Below the pieces are notes generated by a model. The model worked only from the letters and a program-made list of their open reading frames with translations, did not search any database and had not been told where the DNA came from. The translations under genes and the position numbers were made by a program. Shown here in pieces: positions 1 to 12,503 of a stretch of 64,000 bases of DNA. Origin of the DNA: Coffea arabica (lineage: Eukaryota; Streptophyta; Magnoliopsida; Gentianales; Rubiaceae); the NCBI RefSeq assembly GCF_036785885.1, contig NC_092317.1, positions 9,302,501 to 9,366,500 on the forward strand. The letters are read 5' to 3'. Positions within the stretch are counted from its first letter, which is position 1, and every line of letters begins with the position of its first letter.

Positions 1-3000
1 TTGGGGAGTTCTCTAGTAAATATCAAATACTTTGCTGAAGCAAATATTGCAGCTGCAACCATTTTTCAAATGATTGAACGCATTCCAAGCATAGACTCTA
101 CAGATCCGAAAGGGGAAACCATTAATGATGTCAAAGGTGAATTGGAGTTCAAGGACATTGACTTCGCATATCCAACTAGACCAGATAACTTAGTACTTAG
201 AAAGTTCAATCTCAAGGTGATACCCCGCCAAACTGTTGGCTTGGTTGGTGGCAGTGGTTCAGGGAAATCAACAGTGATCAATTTGCTTGAGAGATTTTAT
301 GATCCGCTTGGAGGAGAAGTATTACTCGATGGGATTAATATAAAGACCTTGCAACTAAAATGGTTGCGGAAGCAAATGGCATTAGTTAGTCAAGAACCTA
401 TACTTTTTGCAACATCAATCAAAGAGAATATTTTGTTTGGAAAAGCTGAAGCTTCAGAAGAGGAGATTATCCAAGCGGCCAAAGCTGCCAATGCGCATAA
501 CTTCATCACACAATTACCTGATGGATACGATACTCTGGTAGGTCAAATGTCGTTTGCATATGCTTTGGCTTATCTATGCCAATATTTCCTAGGAATTTTC
601 TCAGTATGTAAAAGAACTTTATGTATTTTCAGGTGGGTGAACTAGGAATTCAGATGTCTGGAGGGCAGAAACAGAGGATTTCCATTGCAAGAGCATTGCT
701 CGTGAACCCAAGAATCTTGCTGCTTGATGAAGCCACAAGTTCACTAGATTCACATTCTGAGAAAGCTGTTCAGAATGCCTTGAATCAAGTCTCACAGGGA
801 CGTACTACTCTTATAGTTGCACATCGTCTTTCTACCTTGCGCAATGCTGATGCAATTGCTGTCATTCGGTCAGGACAAGTTGTAGACTTTGGTTCACATG
901 ATGAACTTGTTCAGAACAAGTATGGTCCATATTCACTGATGGTGCAACAACAGAAGAAACTCATGAATGATGAAATAATTTGTACGCCTAAAGAAGCTGA
1001 AGTCCACAGCTCCTCGATCACTGAAACGAACGCTCCAGCTGAAATGAGGATGACCTATCCAGCTTCTTCACTCTTCCTCCATAAGAAGCAAAAAGACCAC
1101 GAAGTGATGGATAAAGAGTACAGTCCCCCTACTTTTCTGCAATTGTTGAAAATGACCACACCTGAATGGAGTTCAACCCTACTGGGAAGCCTTGGAGCCC
1201 TACTCTATGGATTTGTACATCCATTGCATTCTTTTTGCCTAGGTGCATTAATATCCGTTTACTTCATCAATGATCACAATGAAATCAAGTCACAGACAAG
1301 AATATATTGCTTTGTCTTCGTGGGCCTATCAGTTGTTGCTTTCATAACAAATACAATTCAGCATTACAGTTTCGGAATAATGGGAGAGAATCTGACCAAG
1401 AGAGTCAGAGAGGCAACCATGGCGAAGATCCTAACTTTTGAGACACAGTGGTTTGAACAAGAAGGTAACAGTACTGGTGCTTTGTGCTCAAGATTAGCTA
1501 AAGATGCAACCCTGGTAAGATCTCTGGTTGCAGATAGATTGGCATTTCTTATTCAGTCAATTTCAGGAGTTACTATGGCAGTCATTTTGTCACTGGTGTT
1601 GGCTTGGAGAATTGCTCTCGTAGCTATTGCACTGCAGCCAGTTACCGTTGGTGCCTTTTATCTAAAGGGCAAGATGATGACTAGCATGTCCAAGAAAATA
1701 TTGCAGTCCCAAAACAGAAGCAATGAGTTAGCAAGTGAGGCTGTTGGTAACCACAGAATCATTACGGCATTTTGCTCTCAGGATAAGGTCATGACATTGT
1801 TTCAGAAGGCACAAGTAGGCCCCAAGAAGGAGAGCCGCAAGCAATCTTGGTATGCTGGCCTGGGGCTATTCACCTCACAGTTTCTTGGAGCAACAAACAT
1901 GGCACTACTTTTCTGGTATGGGGGTAAACTGATTTACCATCAGGATATATCATTCAAGCACCTTTTCCAGACATTTTTCATCATGATGACAGCAGGAAAA
2001 GTGGTAGGAGAGAGTGGAAGCATGAGTACGGATCTATCAAAAGGGACGGACGCATTGAAGGCACTTTTCATGATTCTGCGAAGAACGAGCATGATGGATC
2101 CGGATGACCAACATGCCATCATTCCCTCACAATTACATGGAAAAGTAGAACTAAAAGAGGTGGATTTCTTCTACCCAACAAGACCAAAGCAACTGATCTT
2201 AAATAATCTCAGCTTAACAGTTGAAGCAGGAGAAGTGGTTGCTTTGGTCGGTCAAAGTGGCTCCGGAAAATCAACAATCATCAGAATGATTGAAAGATTT
2301 TATGACCCATCAAAGGGTTCAGTCGAAATAGATGGCATTGATATAAAATTATACAATCTGAGAGCTTTAAGGTCACACATTGCCTGGGTAGGTCAGGAGC
2401 CCTGTATTTTTGCAGGAACAATCCATGAAAACATTGCCTACGGAACACAGGGTGCAACCGAAGCCGAGGTTGTTGAGGCAGCAACTCTTGCAAATGCACA
2501 TGAATTCATAAGGTTAAATGCTAGTTCCGAATTCTAGGATATTATTTCTCACCTAGTCAACAAATTTCTTTTATTCTATAGTTAATCATGTGAACTTTTC
2601 TAGTTGTGCTTACTAATTTCAACCAACAGCTCAATGCAAGATGGTTATGGAACTTACTGCGGAGAAAGAGGAGCGCAGTTATCAGGAGGCCAAAAACAAA
2701 GGATAGCTATCGCTCGTGCGATTTTGAAAAAGCCACGAATATTTCTTCTAGATGAGGCAACAAGTGCATTGGACGTTAAATCTGAAAATCTTGTACAAGA
2801 TGCCTTTGACAAGACCATGACTGGTAGGACATGCCTGATTGTGGCTCATAGACTATCTACAATTCAAAAGTCAAACAAAATCTGTGTGGTTGAGAATGGT
2901 AGGATCATAGAAGAGGGCTCTCATGATGATCTGCTAGCAAAAGGAGAAAGTGGTGCCTACCATACACTTGTAAAACTCCAACACCAGGCAACAGCGAAAT

Positions 3001-3002
3001 GA
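1..3002 (+). CDS. ABCB-family (P-glycoprotein/MDR-type) ABC transporter, 3' part
   Basis: Full-size ABC exporter of the plant ABCB15-like group; in plants these plasma-membrane pumps move auxin and other small organic molecules. The 5' end lies outside the window. Coding exons are 1-537, 633-2512 and 2630-3002; both introns are GT-AG and restore the conserved joins YDTL-VGELG and HEFI-SSMQDGY. That gives 929 residues of an expected roughly 1240. Order: end of TMD1, NBD1 (Walker [10 protein letters not shown], signature MSGGQKQR, Walker [13 protein letters not shown]), charged linker, TMD2 (about nt 1130-2060), NBD2 (Walker [10 protein letters not shown], signature LSGGQKQR, Walker [13 protein letters not shown]). 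Both ATP sites keep their core motifs, so the visible part looks functional. The substrate cannot be told from sequence. Confidence 0.93.
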
Positions 3003-3328
3003 AGAGCAACTCATGTTAAGGCCAAGGTGAAAAAGATTCATACAAATCAACATCTATAGAGTCAAACAGTGAGAGTTCGTTTTTATAAGCTCAATTTGTA
3101 TCATATCGTCAGGCATTTCGTTGTATGATCTCTCCTATGGCTATTGATATCCTACCCAGTGAACTAGTTCCAGTTAATCAGTCTGATGTTTGTATCAGCT
3201 TTTCCAATCACTGATGATTCTAAGATTGATCACAATATATCTGCTATGCTTAGATGATTGGAAGTTGGTTAATGTAATATCTGTGTAGAAACGTAATGTG
3301 CTAAAGTTGATTCAAGACTAAATCATGT
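3003..3328 (+). other. ABCB 3' flank, probably 3' UTR
   Basis: AT-rich sequence with no open frame, directly after the ABCB stop and before the LTR composite. It probably holds the 3' UTR and polyadenylation signals; no single site is convincing. Confidence 0.4.
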
Positions 3329-3333
3329 GTAGT

Positions 3334-4595
3334 TGATAGGGTGTTAATTGTTAGCAATTTTATTGTTAATTTCCCCTGTTATCCTTGCCAAATATTGTTT
3401 TAATTATTAATATTTACTTATATTTGGTATTGGACCCAATTTCAGGAGTGAAGCAGAAAATTACCAAAAAGGAGGGACTTGTATGGAAAAATGCAGATTT
3501 CTAAGGGCTTCAATCCTTGGGCCCTTGAATTGGTGGGGGACCACAAGCTAGTGAAAGGCATTTGGTCATTTGGGCTTCAAAGAAAGCAACGTAGAGAGAC
3601 TTGGAACAAGAAGTACTTGGGAGGCTTTGTCCACATGTGTGGGGACCACCTAGATAGCTTTTAGTCATCTTTCTTTTGTTGCTTTAAAAGGGGGACAACG
3701 TACAGAAGCAAGAGATATCTAGGGCTTTAGTTTTAGTTTTTTAGTTTAGTTCTAGTTTTCTTTCTTTGGACTGGCCTCTGACACACGCCAGGTATTCGAC
3801 AATATTCCCCAACGGGGAGAGTTTCTCATGAGGCGTGGTTAAGCTTTTCTAGTCAAGGGGACAACTGACGATTTGGTTCGACAATTACTGTGAGATCGAA
3901 TCTGTTTTAATTATTTTCTTCATTTATTGGTATTTATATGTTCCTTGATTTTAATTGCTATGGCCTTGTGTATGATTGATTAGTGCGCAATAATTAATTA
4001 TTCATATAGGCTATTTTTGCTAAATAGGGGTAATTGAATCCGTAATTGTTCGTTATCTCTACCTCAGTAGCAACTGGCGTAATTGGGTTTATGTCAGGGG
4101 AGCATATGATCTAATTTAAACAAACCCTCGTAGCGTGTTTGTTGGTTAGGATTGGGCCTTTCTAATTATTAATGCAATCTAGAAATTAAATCCTACGGTC
4201 GTACCTAGGGTTATTTTTGGGTTAGAGAAATAGCTAACGGTCGTACCTTAGCTATCGAGAAATTAAGGAAGGGTTGGTTGTTTATCGCGTGCATGACAAC
4301 TATAACTAATCTATTGCTAAATGTTGGAATTATTTCTGCATCAATGATCAGTGCATGAACCATTTCTGATGTGTACCCTTGGCTAGAGTTTCCCCTTAAT
4401 TATTTCTTTGAATTAATTATTTCCTGCAGTTAACTTATTTAGTTAGCATTTAATCCAAAACCCCCCATACTCTGGACTCTAGAAGGAACGAGTTATCCCC
4501 AGTCCCTGTGGATTCGACCCTGCTCACCGCTATATACAAAATCTGTATTTTTTCTCGAGTAGGTATTTATTATTGTACAGGTTCGGCACCTGTCA
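3334..4595 (+). repeat. 5' LTR of the forward element (form alpha)
   Basis: 1262 bp, TGATAGGGTG to CCTGTCA, followed by the tRNA-Asp-type primer site. It matches the inverted LTR at 9229-10490 in length and in every stretch I compared, but differs strongly from the 3' LTR of its own element over roughly its positions 330-520. That makes this an unusual pair of unlike LTRs. Confidence 0.9.
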
Positions 4596-4681
4596 ATTTT
4601 TGGCGCCGTTGCCGGGGACTGGCGCTAGTTATTTGTTTCTTTTTAAGTTCATCTTGTTTTCATTTTTTTTTTTTATAGTTT

Positions 4682-5809
4682 ATGGCTGCTAGCATTCCAT
4701 ATTTTGATGATAGACCGGACTTTGTTCCTGAATGGGGTTATGAGACTCATGTTTTTCCTAATGATCAATGGGCTGTTGCAAATTGTGGAACTTATTTTGA
4801 CTCAGGTTATTCAACTGACACATGCCCCGCATTTCAAGACAATCTAAGTGCTCCAATTGATACTTTCGGAGATTTTCCACCCCAATATCAAATGCAGTAT
4901 GACCCTTATTCAAACGGGTATGATCAAGGATGGTGGGATAATTCCAGTTTTGATTATGCAACCGGGCCAATGGATTTTCAACAGCAAGAGTTTCAACAAC
5001 CATCGTCCCTGTCAGGGTACCAGCAGCAATACCAACCCCGACCACCTCCGCCCCCTCAATCTGGTTCATCTACGGAGGAGATGCTGAAACAAATGATGAC
5101 AACCATGGCGCAAAATCAGCAAAGGACGGAGGCAGTTATTATGCAAAATCAGCAAAAGACGGACTCCGAAATGCAGGACATAAGGAATCAGATAGGTCAA
5201 TTGGCCACCAGAATGAACCGTTTGGAGTCCCAGAACCAAGGGAAGCTGCCATCTCAACCGGAGTTGAATCCGAAGAACGTGAGCGCAATGATCCTAAGGA
5301 GTGGGAAAGAGGTTCAAGGGCCTGAGCCTGTGATCCCTAAGGACAAGGATGACGAGCTGCAAGATTTTCAAGAAGAGAGATGTACAGATGCAGTTGAAAA
5401 AGAAGCTGAAAATGAAAAAATGAAACCCCAACCGCAACCCATTCAAGTGAAAGAATCCAGTGGAGAATCATCAAATGTGGTGACACCACCTCCATTCCCT
5501 AACCCGCATTTTCTTAACTCTTACTCCATGATTTCTGTTAATGATATTGATTTTGTTATACCGGAAGTTCTTGAGTCTCATAGCAGGAATGAGTTAAGAG
5601 TAGCTATGGTCAAATATCTTGAACCGTCGAAGGCTCTTGATGGAGGAGTGGATGAAGAATTGCGATCAATGCTTGATTACTTGGCGCCATCAACTAGTTC
5701 ATGGAAGACCGTAGCTCGTGTGCTCAAAGATTACTCCATCTATGAGGGCTATCAGGACTATGTAGAGGATGAAGCAATGAGACGAGCCACAAGATTTTAT
5801 CCTCCGTGA
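4682..5809 (+). other. gag-like coding part of the Ty3/gypsy-like element
   Basis: This is the only substantial coding part of the internal region. It is rich in Gln and Pro, with a heptad-like Gln/Met stretch and the segment LPSQPELNPKNVSAM. That segment resembles the one following gag in Athila/Tat-type plant elements, where a pattern such as GKLPSQ..NP..VSA..LRSGK is common. No protease, reverse transcriptase, RNase H or integrase follows, so the element would depend on a relative for replication. Fossil element; assignment to the Athila/Tat side is tentative. Confidence 0.7.
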
Positions 5810-5984
5810 ACAAAACATGATAATGTCTAGCCAAAGACATTAAAGAAAGGCGCTCATTGGGAGGCAACCCAATTGTTTCTTTTAATTGTTTGTTTGATTT
5901 CGTGTCTTAGTTTAAATCTATTTTCCTTGAATTTGACTGATTTTGGGTGTTAGTTTTCGTTTTTGCTGCTTTATAGGTGCCATT

Positions 5985-6220
5985 CAGTCATGACGCGCCC
6001 GCGTGGTGACGAGCAGGAAGCTAACGATCAGAAACTTCAAACTTCTGGGAGCTCTCTCGCCCTCATGACGTGCCCGCGTGGTGATATGCAGGAAGCTCAC
6101 GACCTGAACTTCTGGGAGCTCTCTTGCCCTCTTGACGTGCCCGCGTGGTGACGTGCAGAGAGCTCACGATCAGAAACTTCTGGGAGCTCTCTTGCTCTCT
6201 TGACGTGCCCGCGTCACGTT
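5985..6220 (+). repeat. Short tandem repeat inside the LTR element, unit about 68 bp
   Basis: The core tgacgtgcccgcgtggtga recurs at about 5990, 6065, 6132 and 6201 (last copy partial), each followed by ctcacgatcagaaacttc-like and tgggagctctcttgc-like segments. It lies in the untranslated part behind the gag-like region. Low-complexity purine and pyrimidine runs follow to about 6520. Confidence 0.8.
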
Positions 6221-6856
6221 CGTGGGAAAGGTCAGGATTCAAAAAAAAAAAAGAGAAAAAAAAAAGAAGAAAAATTTTTATTTAAAAAAGTCGAAATCAA
6301 TTTTTCGAAAAAAAAAGGGGAAATATTTCCGTGGCTCAAAGAGCCTCATAATTGGAAGAAAAGAAAAGAAACATTTTTGCCAAAAAAAAACAAAAACAAA
6401 AGAAAAAAACAAAAACAAAAACAAAAAAAACTATTTTTTTTTCTTTTTCTTTCTTTCTTTCTTCTTTTTCTTTCTTCCTTTCTTTTCTTTCTTTTCTTTC
6501 CTTTTCTTCTTCTTCTCTGCCGTTCCCCTGTTTTTCCCTTTTCCTTCCTGTCCTTCATTCGTCCGCCGCCGTCGCTAGCTCCTCCTCCAAGCCCGCGAGC
6601 CGCGTCTCTGTCCCTCCACCAGACGCCGCCGCCACCTGCAGCCCACAGTGACGCGCGCCGTCCATCCCGCAGCTCCGCCTCTCGTCCAACCCAACCTCCC
6701 TGGTTCCAGAATGATGTCGAGAGTCCATGGTGAAGCCACGAATGGCACCAGCTCCAGATGTGAGTTGCCCCACAACTTCCACCTGAACCGCCCCTATTTT
6801 GATGACTTCAGGGAAGTACCGTTGCCCCTCTCATTCCTTCTGCTTTTACATTATCA

Positions 6857-6894
6857 CATTGAGGGCAATGTGTCATTTAGGTGTGGGGGGGAGA
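6857..6894 (+). repeat. Second polypurine-tract-like motif inside the element
   Basis: The block ttgagggcaatg...tttaggtgtgggggggaga resembles the true tract before the 3' LTR (ttgagggcaag...tttaggtgtggggggaat, about 7879-7911). It lies about 1 kb upstream of it and may be an older 3' end or a second tract kept by the element. Confidence 0.55.
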
Positions 6895-7911
6895 TCAGTT
6901 GGAGTGCTAGTATTTTTGTTTTTAGTTTCTAAAGGCTTTTCCTTTGTTTTAGTTTGATATTTATCTCCTTTTTCGTTTATTTTCTTTTCTTTTTTCTTTC
7001 TAGTGGTCAGTTTTCATATGAATACCAAGTTTGATGCTGGATTGTTGTCTCTAATTCTGTTATTGCCAAGTTTATTAATAAAAAGGTATCAAGTTGATGT
7101 GGTTGAGTTCAGGAACATCTCTTTGGTGAATATCAATAATTGCTTAACTTTTCCAATTTTTGGTTAATTTTTCTAGGCATAGGGAATGATTGTTGGCATT
7201 TTTCATGTGAATTGGTCCAATTATTAATTTTAGTTCTCCATGTCTGGAAATTTGAGGCTGGCTGCTGTTATTCTTGTGTTGCTTTTAGATATCGTGTTGT
7301 ATGATGTAAATAAGAATTGACTGTACTCCACTAGTAGTTACTACTGAATAACCGGGGATCTTCACCTAAAGTGTCGATTCTCGCGTCAAAAGGTAGTAGT
7401 TACTATGAGTGCGTGGTCCCGTAGCGATTGGAGCTGAGTAACCGGGCTCCTCCATCTGTCAAATGTTGGAGTTCGCGTCAAAAGGTTCTAAGGGCTATAG
7501 ACTAAGTCTTTTGTTATTCAAAAAAAAAAAAAAAAAAAAAGAGAAAAGGAAAAGAAACAAAAACAAAACAAAAAGAAAAAAATAAAATAAAGATTGTGTT
7601 AGTATGTGTATAAGTCAGCTTGCCTATTTGTGATCTTAATGTCGAGATTTTGGTTAATAGATGAACCATTTACTGATAAATATGAGCAACCATTCCTTTT
7701 TCTTAGATTAGTTTGCTTTAAAATTGGAGGAGTTGGTAGTTTAGATGCTAACCGGGGTGATTTTTCTTGGATCTTGACCTGTGTCGCTTGATATATGATT
7801 TTCTTGGTGTCTTGACAATACGGTAGTTGGAGTAACCGCCATGGTCAAATTTGGGTGTTCAATTGTTGTTCCCATGCTTGAGGGCAAGCATGATTTAGGT
7901 GTGGGGGGAAT

Positions 7912-9215
7912 TGATAGGGTGTTAATTGTTAGCAATTTTATTGTTAATTTCCCCTGTTATCCTTGCCAAATATTGTTTTAAGTATTAATATTTACTTATA
8001 TTTGGTATTGGACCCAATTTCAGGGATTGAAGCAGAAAATTATCAAAAAGGAGAGACTTGTATGGAAAAATGCAGACTTCTAAGGGCTTCAACCTTTGGA
8101 TCCTTGAATTGGTGGGGACCACAAGTTAGTGCAAGGTATTTAGTCATTTGGGCATTTCAAAGAAAGCAACGTAGAGAGACTTGGAACAACAAGTACTTTG
8201 GAAGCTTTGTCCACATGTGCGGGGACCACGGATAAGAAGCATGAGTCATTTGGACTCTAGGAAAAGAAACGTACAAGACTTTGAATTTGGTGTGGGGACC
8301 ACTAGAGATAGCATTACACTTCCTTTTGGCTTTAAAAAAAAGGGAAAAACGTACGAGAGGGGGAGGAATCAATAGTTTTAGTTTAGGCTTTTAGCATAGT
8401 TTTAGTTTTCTTTTTGCTTAGCTCTTTCGCATGGTTGTTCTCCATTAATGGAGGACTAACCTCTTAATTCTAGTCAAGGGGACAACTGAAGATTTGGTTC
8501 GACAATTACTGTGAGATCGAATCTGTTTTAATTATTTTCTTCATTTATTGGTATTTATATGTTCCTTGATTTTAATTGCTATGGCCTTGTGTATGATTGA
8601 TTAGTGCGCAATAATTAATTATTCATATAGGCTATTTTTGCTAAATAGGGGTAATTGAATCCGTAATTGTTCGTTATCTCTACCTCAGTAGCAACTGGCG
8701 TAATTGGGTTTATGTCAGGGGAGCATATGATCTAATTTAAACAAACCCTCGTAGCGTGTTTGTTGGTTAGGATTGGGCCTTTCTAATTATTAATGCAATC
8801 TAGAAATTAAATCCTACGGTCGTACCTAGGGTTATTTTTTGGTTAGAGAAATAGCTAACGGTCGTACCTTAGCTATCGAGAAATTAAGGAAGGGTTGGTT
8901 GTTTATCGCGTGCATGACAACTATAACTAATCTATTGCTAAATGTTGGAATTATTTCTGCATCAATGATCAGTGCTTGAACCATTTCTGAAGTGTACCCT
9001 TGGCTAGAGTTTTTCTTAATTATTTCTTTTAATCAATTATTTTCTGCACTTGATTTATTTAGTTAGCATTTAATCCAAGAACCTCCCATACTCTGGACTC
9101 TAGAAGAAATGAATTATCCCCAGTCCCTGTGGATTCGACCCTGCTCGCCGCTATATACAAAATCTGTATTTTTCTTGAGTAGGTAATTATTATTGCACAG
9201 GTTCGGCACCTGTCA
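7912..9215 (+). repeat. 3' LTR of the forward element (form beta)
   Basis: 1304 bp, TGATAGGGTG to CCTGTCA, directly after the polypurine tract. The last 750 bp are nearly the same as the alpha LTR. The block around 8235-8465 is a different sequence, shared only with the outer inverted LTR remnant (10588-11194). Confidence 0.9.
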
Positions 9216-9228
9216 ATTTTTAAAAAAT

Positions 9229-10490
9229 TGACAGGTGCCGAACCTGTACAATAATAAATACCTACTCGAGAAAAAATACAGATTTTGTATATAGCGGTGA
9301 GCAGGGTCGAATCCACAGGGACTGGGGATAACTCGTTCCTTCTAGAGTCCAGAGTATGGGGGGTTTTGGATTAAATGCTAACTAAATAAGTTAACTGCAG
9401 GAAATAATTAATTCAAAGAAATAATTAAGGGGAAACTCTAGCCAAGGGTACACATCAGAAATGGTTCATGCACTGATCATTGATGCAGAAATAATTCCAA
9501 CATTTAGCAATAGATTAGTTATAGTTGTCATGCACGCGATAAACAACCAACCCTTCCTTAATTTCTCGATAGCTAAGGTACGACCGTTAGCTATTTCTCT
9601 AACCCAAAAATAACCCTAGGTACGACCGTAGGATTTAATTTCTAGATTGCATTAATAATTAGAAAGGCCCAATCCTAACCAACAAACACGCTACGAGGGT
9701 TTGTTTAAATTAGATCATATGCTCCCCTGACATAAACCCAATTACGCCAGTTGCTACTGAGGTAGAGATAACGAACAATTACGGATTCAATTACCCCTAT
9801 TTAGCAAAAATAGCCTATATGAATAATTAATTATTGCGCACTAATCAATCATACACAAGGCCATAGCAATTAAAATCAAGGAACATATAAATACCAATAA
9901 ATGAAGAAAATAATTAAAACAGATTCGATCTCACAGTAATTGTCGAACCAAATCGTCAGTTGTCCCCTTGACTAGAAAAGCTTAACCACGCCTCATGAGA
10001 AACTCTCCCCGTTGGGGAATATTGTCGAATACCTGGCGTGTGTCAGAGGCCAGTCCAAAGAAAGAAAACTAGAACTAAACTAAAAAACTAAAACTAAAGC
10101 CCTAGATATCTCTTGCTTCTGTACGTTGTCCCCCTTTTAAAGCAACAAAAGAAAGATGACTAAAAGCTATCTAGGTGGTCCCCACACATGTGGACAAAGC
10201 CTCCCAAGTACTTCTTGTTCCAAGTCTCTCTACGTTGCTTTCTTTGAAGCCCAAATGACCAAATGCCTTTCACTAGCTTGTGGTCCCCCACCAATTCAAG
10301 GGCCCAAGGATTGAAGCCCTTAGAAATCTGCATTTTTCCATACAAGTCCCTCCTTTTTGGTAATTTTCTGCTTCACTCCTGAAATTGGGTCCAATACCAA
10401 ATATAAGTAAATATTAATAATTAAAACAATATTTGGCAAGGATAACAGGGGAAATTAACAATAAAATTGCTAACAATTAACACCCTATCA
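9229..10490 (-). repeat. Inner inverted LTR (form alpha)
   Basis: Reverse complement of the alpha LTR, also 1262 bp. It is joined to the forward 3' LTR by about 13 bp of A/T. Read in its own direction it is the 3' LTR of the second element, preceded by a 90-bp internal stub with the polypurine tract (10491-10583). Confidence 0.9.
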
Positions 10491-10587
10491 ATTCCCCCCA
10501 CACCTAAATCATGCTTGCCCTCAAGCATGGGAACAACAATTGAACACCCAAATTTGACCATGGCGGTTACTCCAACTACCGTAATTG

Positions 10588-11194
10588 TCGATCTCACAGT
10601 AATTGTCGAACCAAATCTTCAGTTGTCCCCTTGACTAGAATTAAGAGGTTAGTCCTCCATTAATGGAGAACAACCATGCGGAAGAGCTCCGAAGAGAAAA
10701 CTAAAACTATGCTAAAAGCCTAAACTAAAACTATTGATTCCTCCCCCTCTCGTACGTTTTTCCCTTTTTTTTAAAGCCAAAAGGAAGTGTAATGCTATCT
10801 CTAGTGGTCCCCACACCAAATTCAAAGTCTTGTACGTTTCTTTTCCTAGAGTCCAAATGACTCATGCTTCTTATCCGTGGTCCCCGCACATGTGGACAAA
10901 GCTTCCAAAGTACTTGTTGTTCCAAGTCTCTCTACGTTGCTTTCTTTGAAATGCCCAAATGACTAAATACATTGCACTAACTTGTGGTCCCCACCAATTC
11001 AAGGATCCAAAGGTTGAAGCCCTTAGAAGTCTGCATTTTTCCATACAAGTCTCTCCTTTTTGGTAATTTTCTGCTTCAATCCCTGAAATTGGGTCCAATA
11101 CCAAATATAAGTAAATATTAATACTTAAAACAATATTTGGCAAGGATAACAGGGGAAATTAACAATAAAATTGCTAACAATTAACACCCTATCA
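10588..11194 (-). repeat. Outer inverted LTR remnant (form beta)
   Basis: Reverse complement of roughly the first 600 bp of the beta LTR, ending TATCA at the target duplication. It joins the 90-bp polypurine-tract stub at about 10583-10590, where the two parents share a few bases. The second element therefore lacks nearly all of its internal region. Confidence 0.88.
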
Positions 11195-11199
11195 GTAGT

Positions 11200-12471
11200 T
11201 GAGCTATAAACTGATGTTCAAGGCTTCTAATATAGCACAAACGAAAATATGATTGTAAGACTGTTCCCCGTTTTACTTTGATCAGGAAATTGCTCAACCA
11301 ACCAGGCATTGTAGAAACAGACCCAAGGAAGCAGCAGTTCCTTGTTGGGCCATTACTAAGAAAGACTTTGTTTTTTTTTTTGGCGATTATACTTCAATGT
11401 ACAGTTTATAGGTTTACAATTGAAGTTTTATGCACTAAATAGGAAAATAATCCAGTCAATCTAAATTATAATAATCCTTTTTTTTTAATTGTTCGAGTTC
11501 TGTTTGAGTAAAAATTGTACGATTTGAAAGCTCATCCAATTCTAAGAGTTGAGCTCCTACTTTACAGAAAAAATTGGATGATTTAAGTTTGGTTTGTTCT
11601 AAAAGTCAAGTTTAGACTTAGTTGTATCTCAAATTTTATGGGTTTCATATTATACAAAATAATGAGATTTAAAATACTTTAAGAAGGGTGTATTAAAAGT
11701 TTCACATGAACAAGTATCAAAAAAAAAAATTTAAATACATGCTCCAAAGGCTCGATTAAGATAAACTAGCTCTCAAACCTGGTAATTTTATATTGGAGCT
11801 CAAAGTACATGCACCCCTAAGGCAAGGAAAACCAAGCAGAAGTACATAACAACTCGAAATAAACATCTCTTAAAATAAACCAGGAATGATATATTGCATT
11901 TTGTTTAAGGCAATTTTTTGAACCTTAAACGAAATTATTGTTTCAGTTTGAACAACGAAAACTGTTGCTTCATTGGATTAAAAGTACAGCAATTTGAACT
12001 AGGATGACTTTTCTTTTCCTCCTTTCTGCCTTTTTTGGTTCTTTAAAGTGGGTTTTTTTTTTTATTTTTTATTTTTGGTGCTTGTGTTTGTGCGTGTGCG
12101 TGTGTGACTGAGTGAGTTGGGGTAGAGAAGAACTTGAACAGGAAAAAAGAAAATCCCTTGATCATACCATTCTGCTGTCCCCATTCTTCCTCCATCCCAA
12201 GGAAAAACAAGAAAAAAACTTCAAAACATCTCAAGTTGTATCCAAAAAGTAGAAAGTCATATGGCAACAGGGTAAAATGCAAAAGATTAGCTAAGTGTGA
12301 AATTATATGGAACCACAAGTATGACCAAAAGTAGGAGACTGCAAAATGAATAGATGATATTCCTGATTTCATTTGACTCAAAGCAAATCAGAAGAAGGGA
12401 TATTCTAAGCAAATCAGAACTAAAGACACACTTTCAATAGTCAGAAAATAAAAGAGTACGACAGATCCAAC

Positions 12472-12503
<32 letters not shown>

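Larger units (their letters stand above)
3329..11199. mobile_element. Tail-to-tail composite of two Ty3/gypsy-like LTR elements with one target duplication
   Basis: The 5-bp target duplication gtagt lies at 3329-3333 and 11195-11199. Between them, in order, are LTR (+) 3334-4595, an internal region, LTR (+) 7912-9215, a short AT joint, LTR (-) 9229-10490, a short inverted piece of internal sequence, and LTR (-) remnant about 10588-11194. Both outer ends are the TGATAGGGTG end of an LTR, and the two inner LTRs meet by their other ends, tgtca and tgaca, across an A/T spacer. The primer site (tggcgccgttgccgggga, tRNA-Asp type) is at 4601-4618, and the polypurine tract at about 7897-7911. No reverse transcriptase or integrase is visible, so the element is non-autonomous. 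It is broken: the inverted element is only a remnant. Confidence 0.88.

Noticed and set aside
6200-6733. Several overlapping open frames of Lys/Phe/Ser-rich peptide
   Set aside because: They arise from purine and pyrimidine runs inside the LTR element and show no protein pattern.
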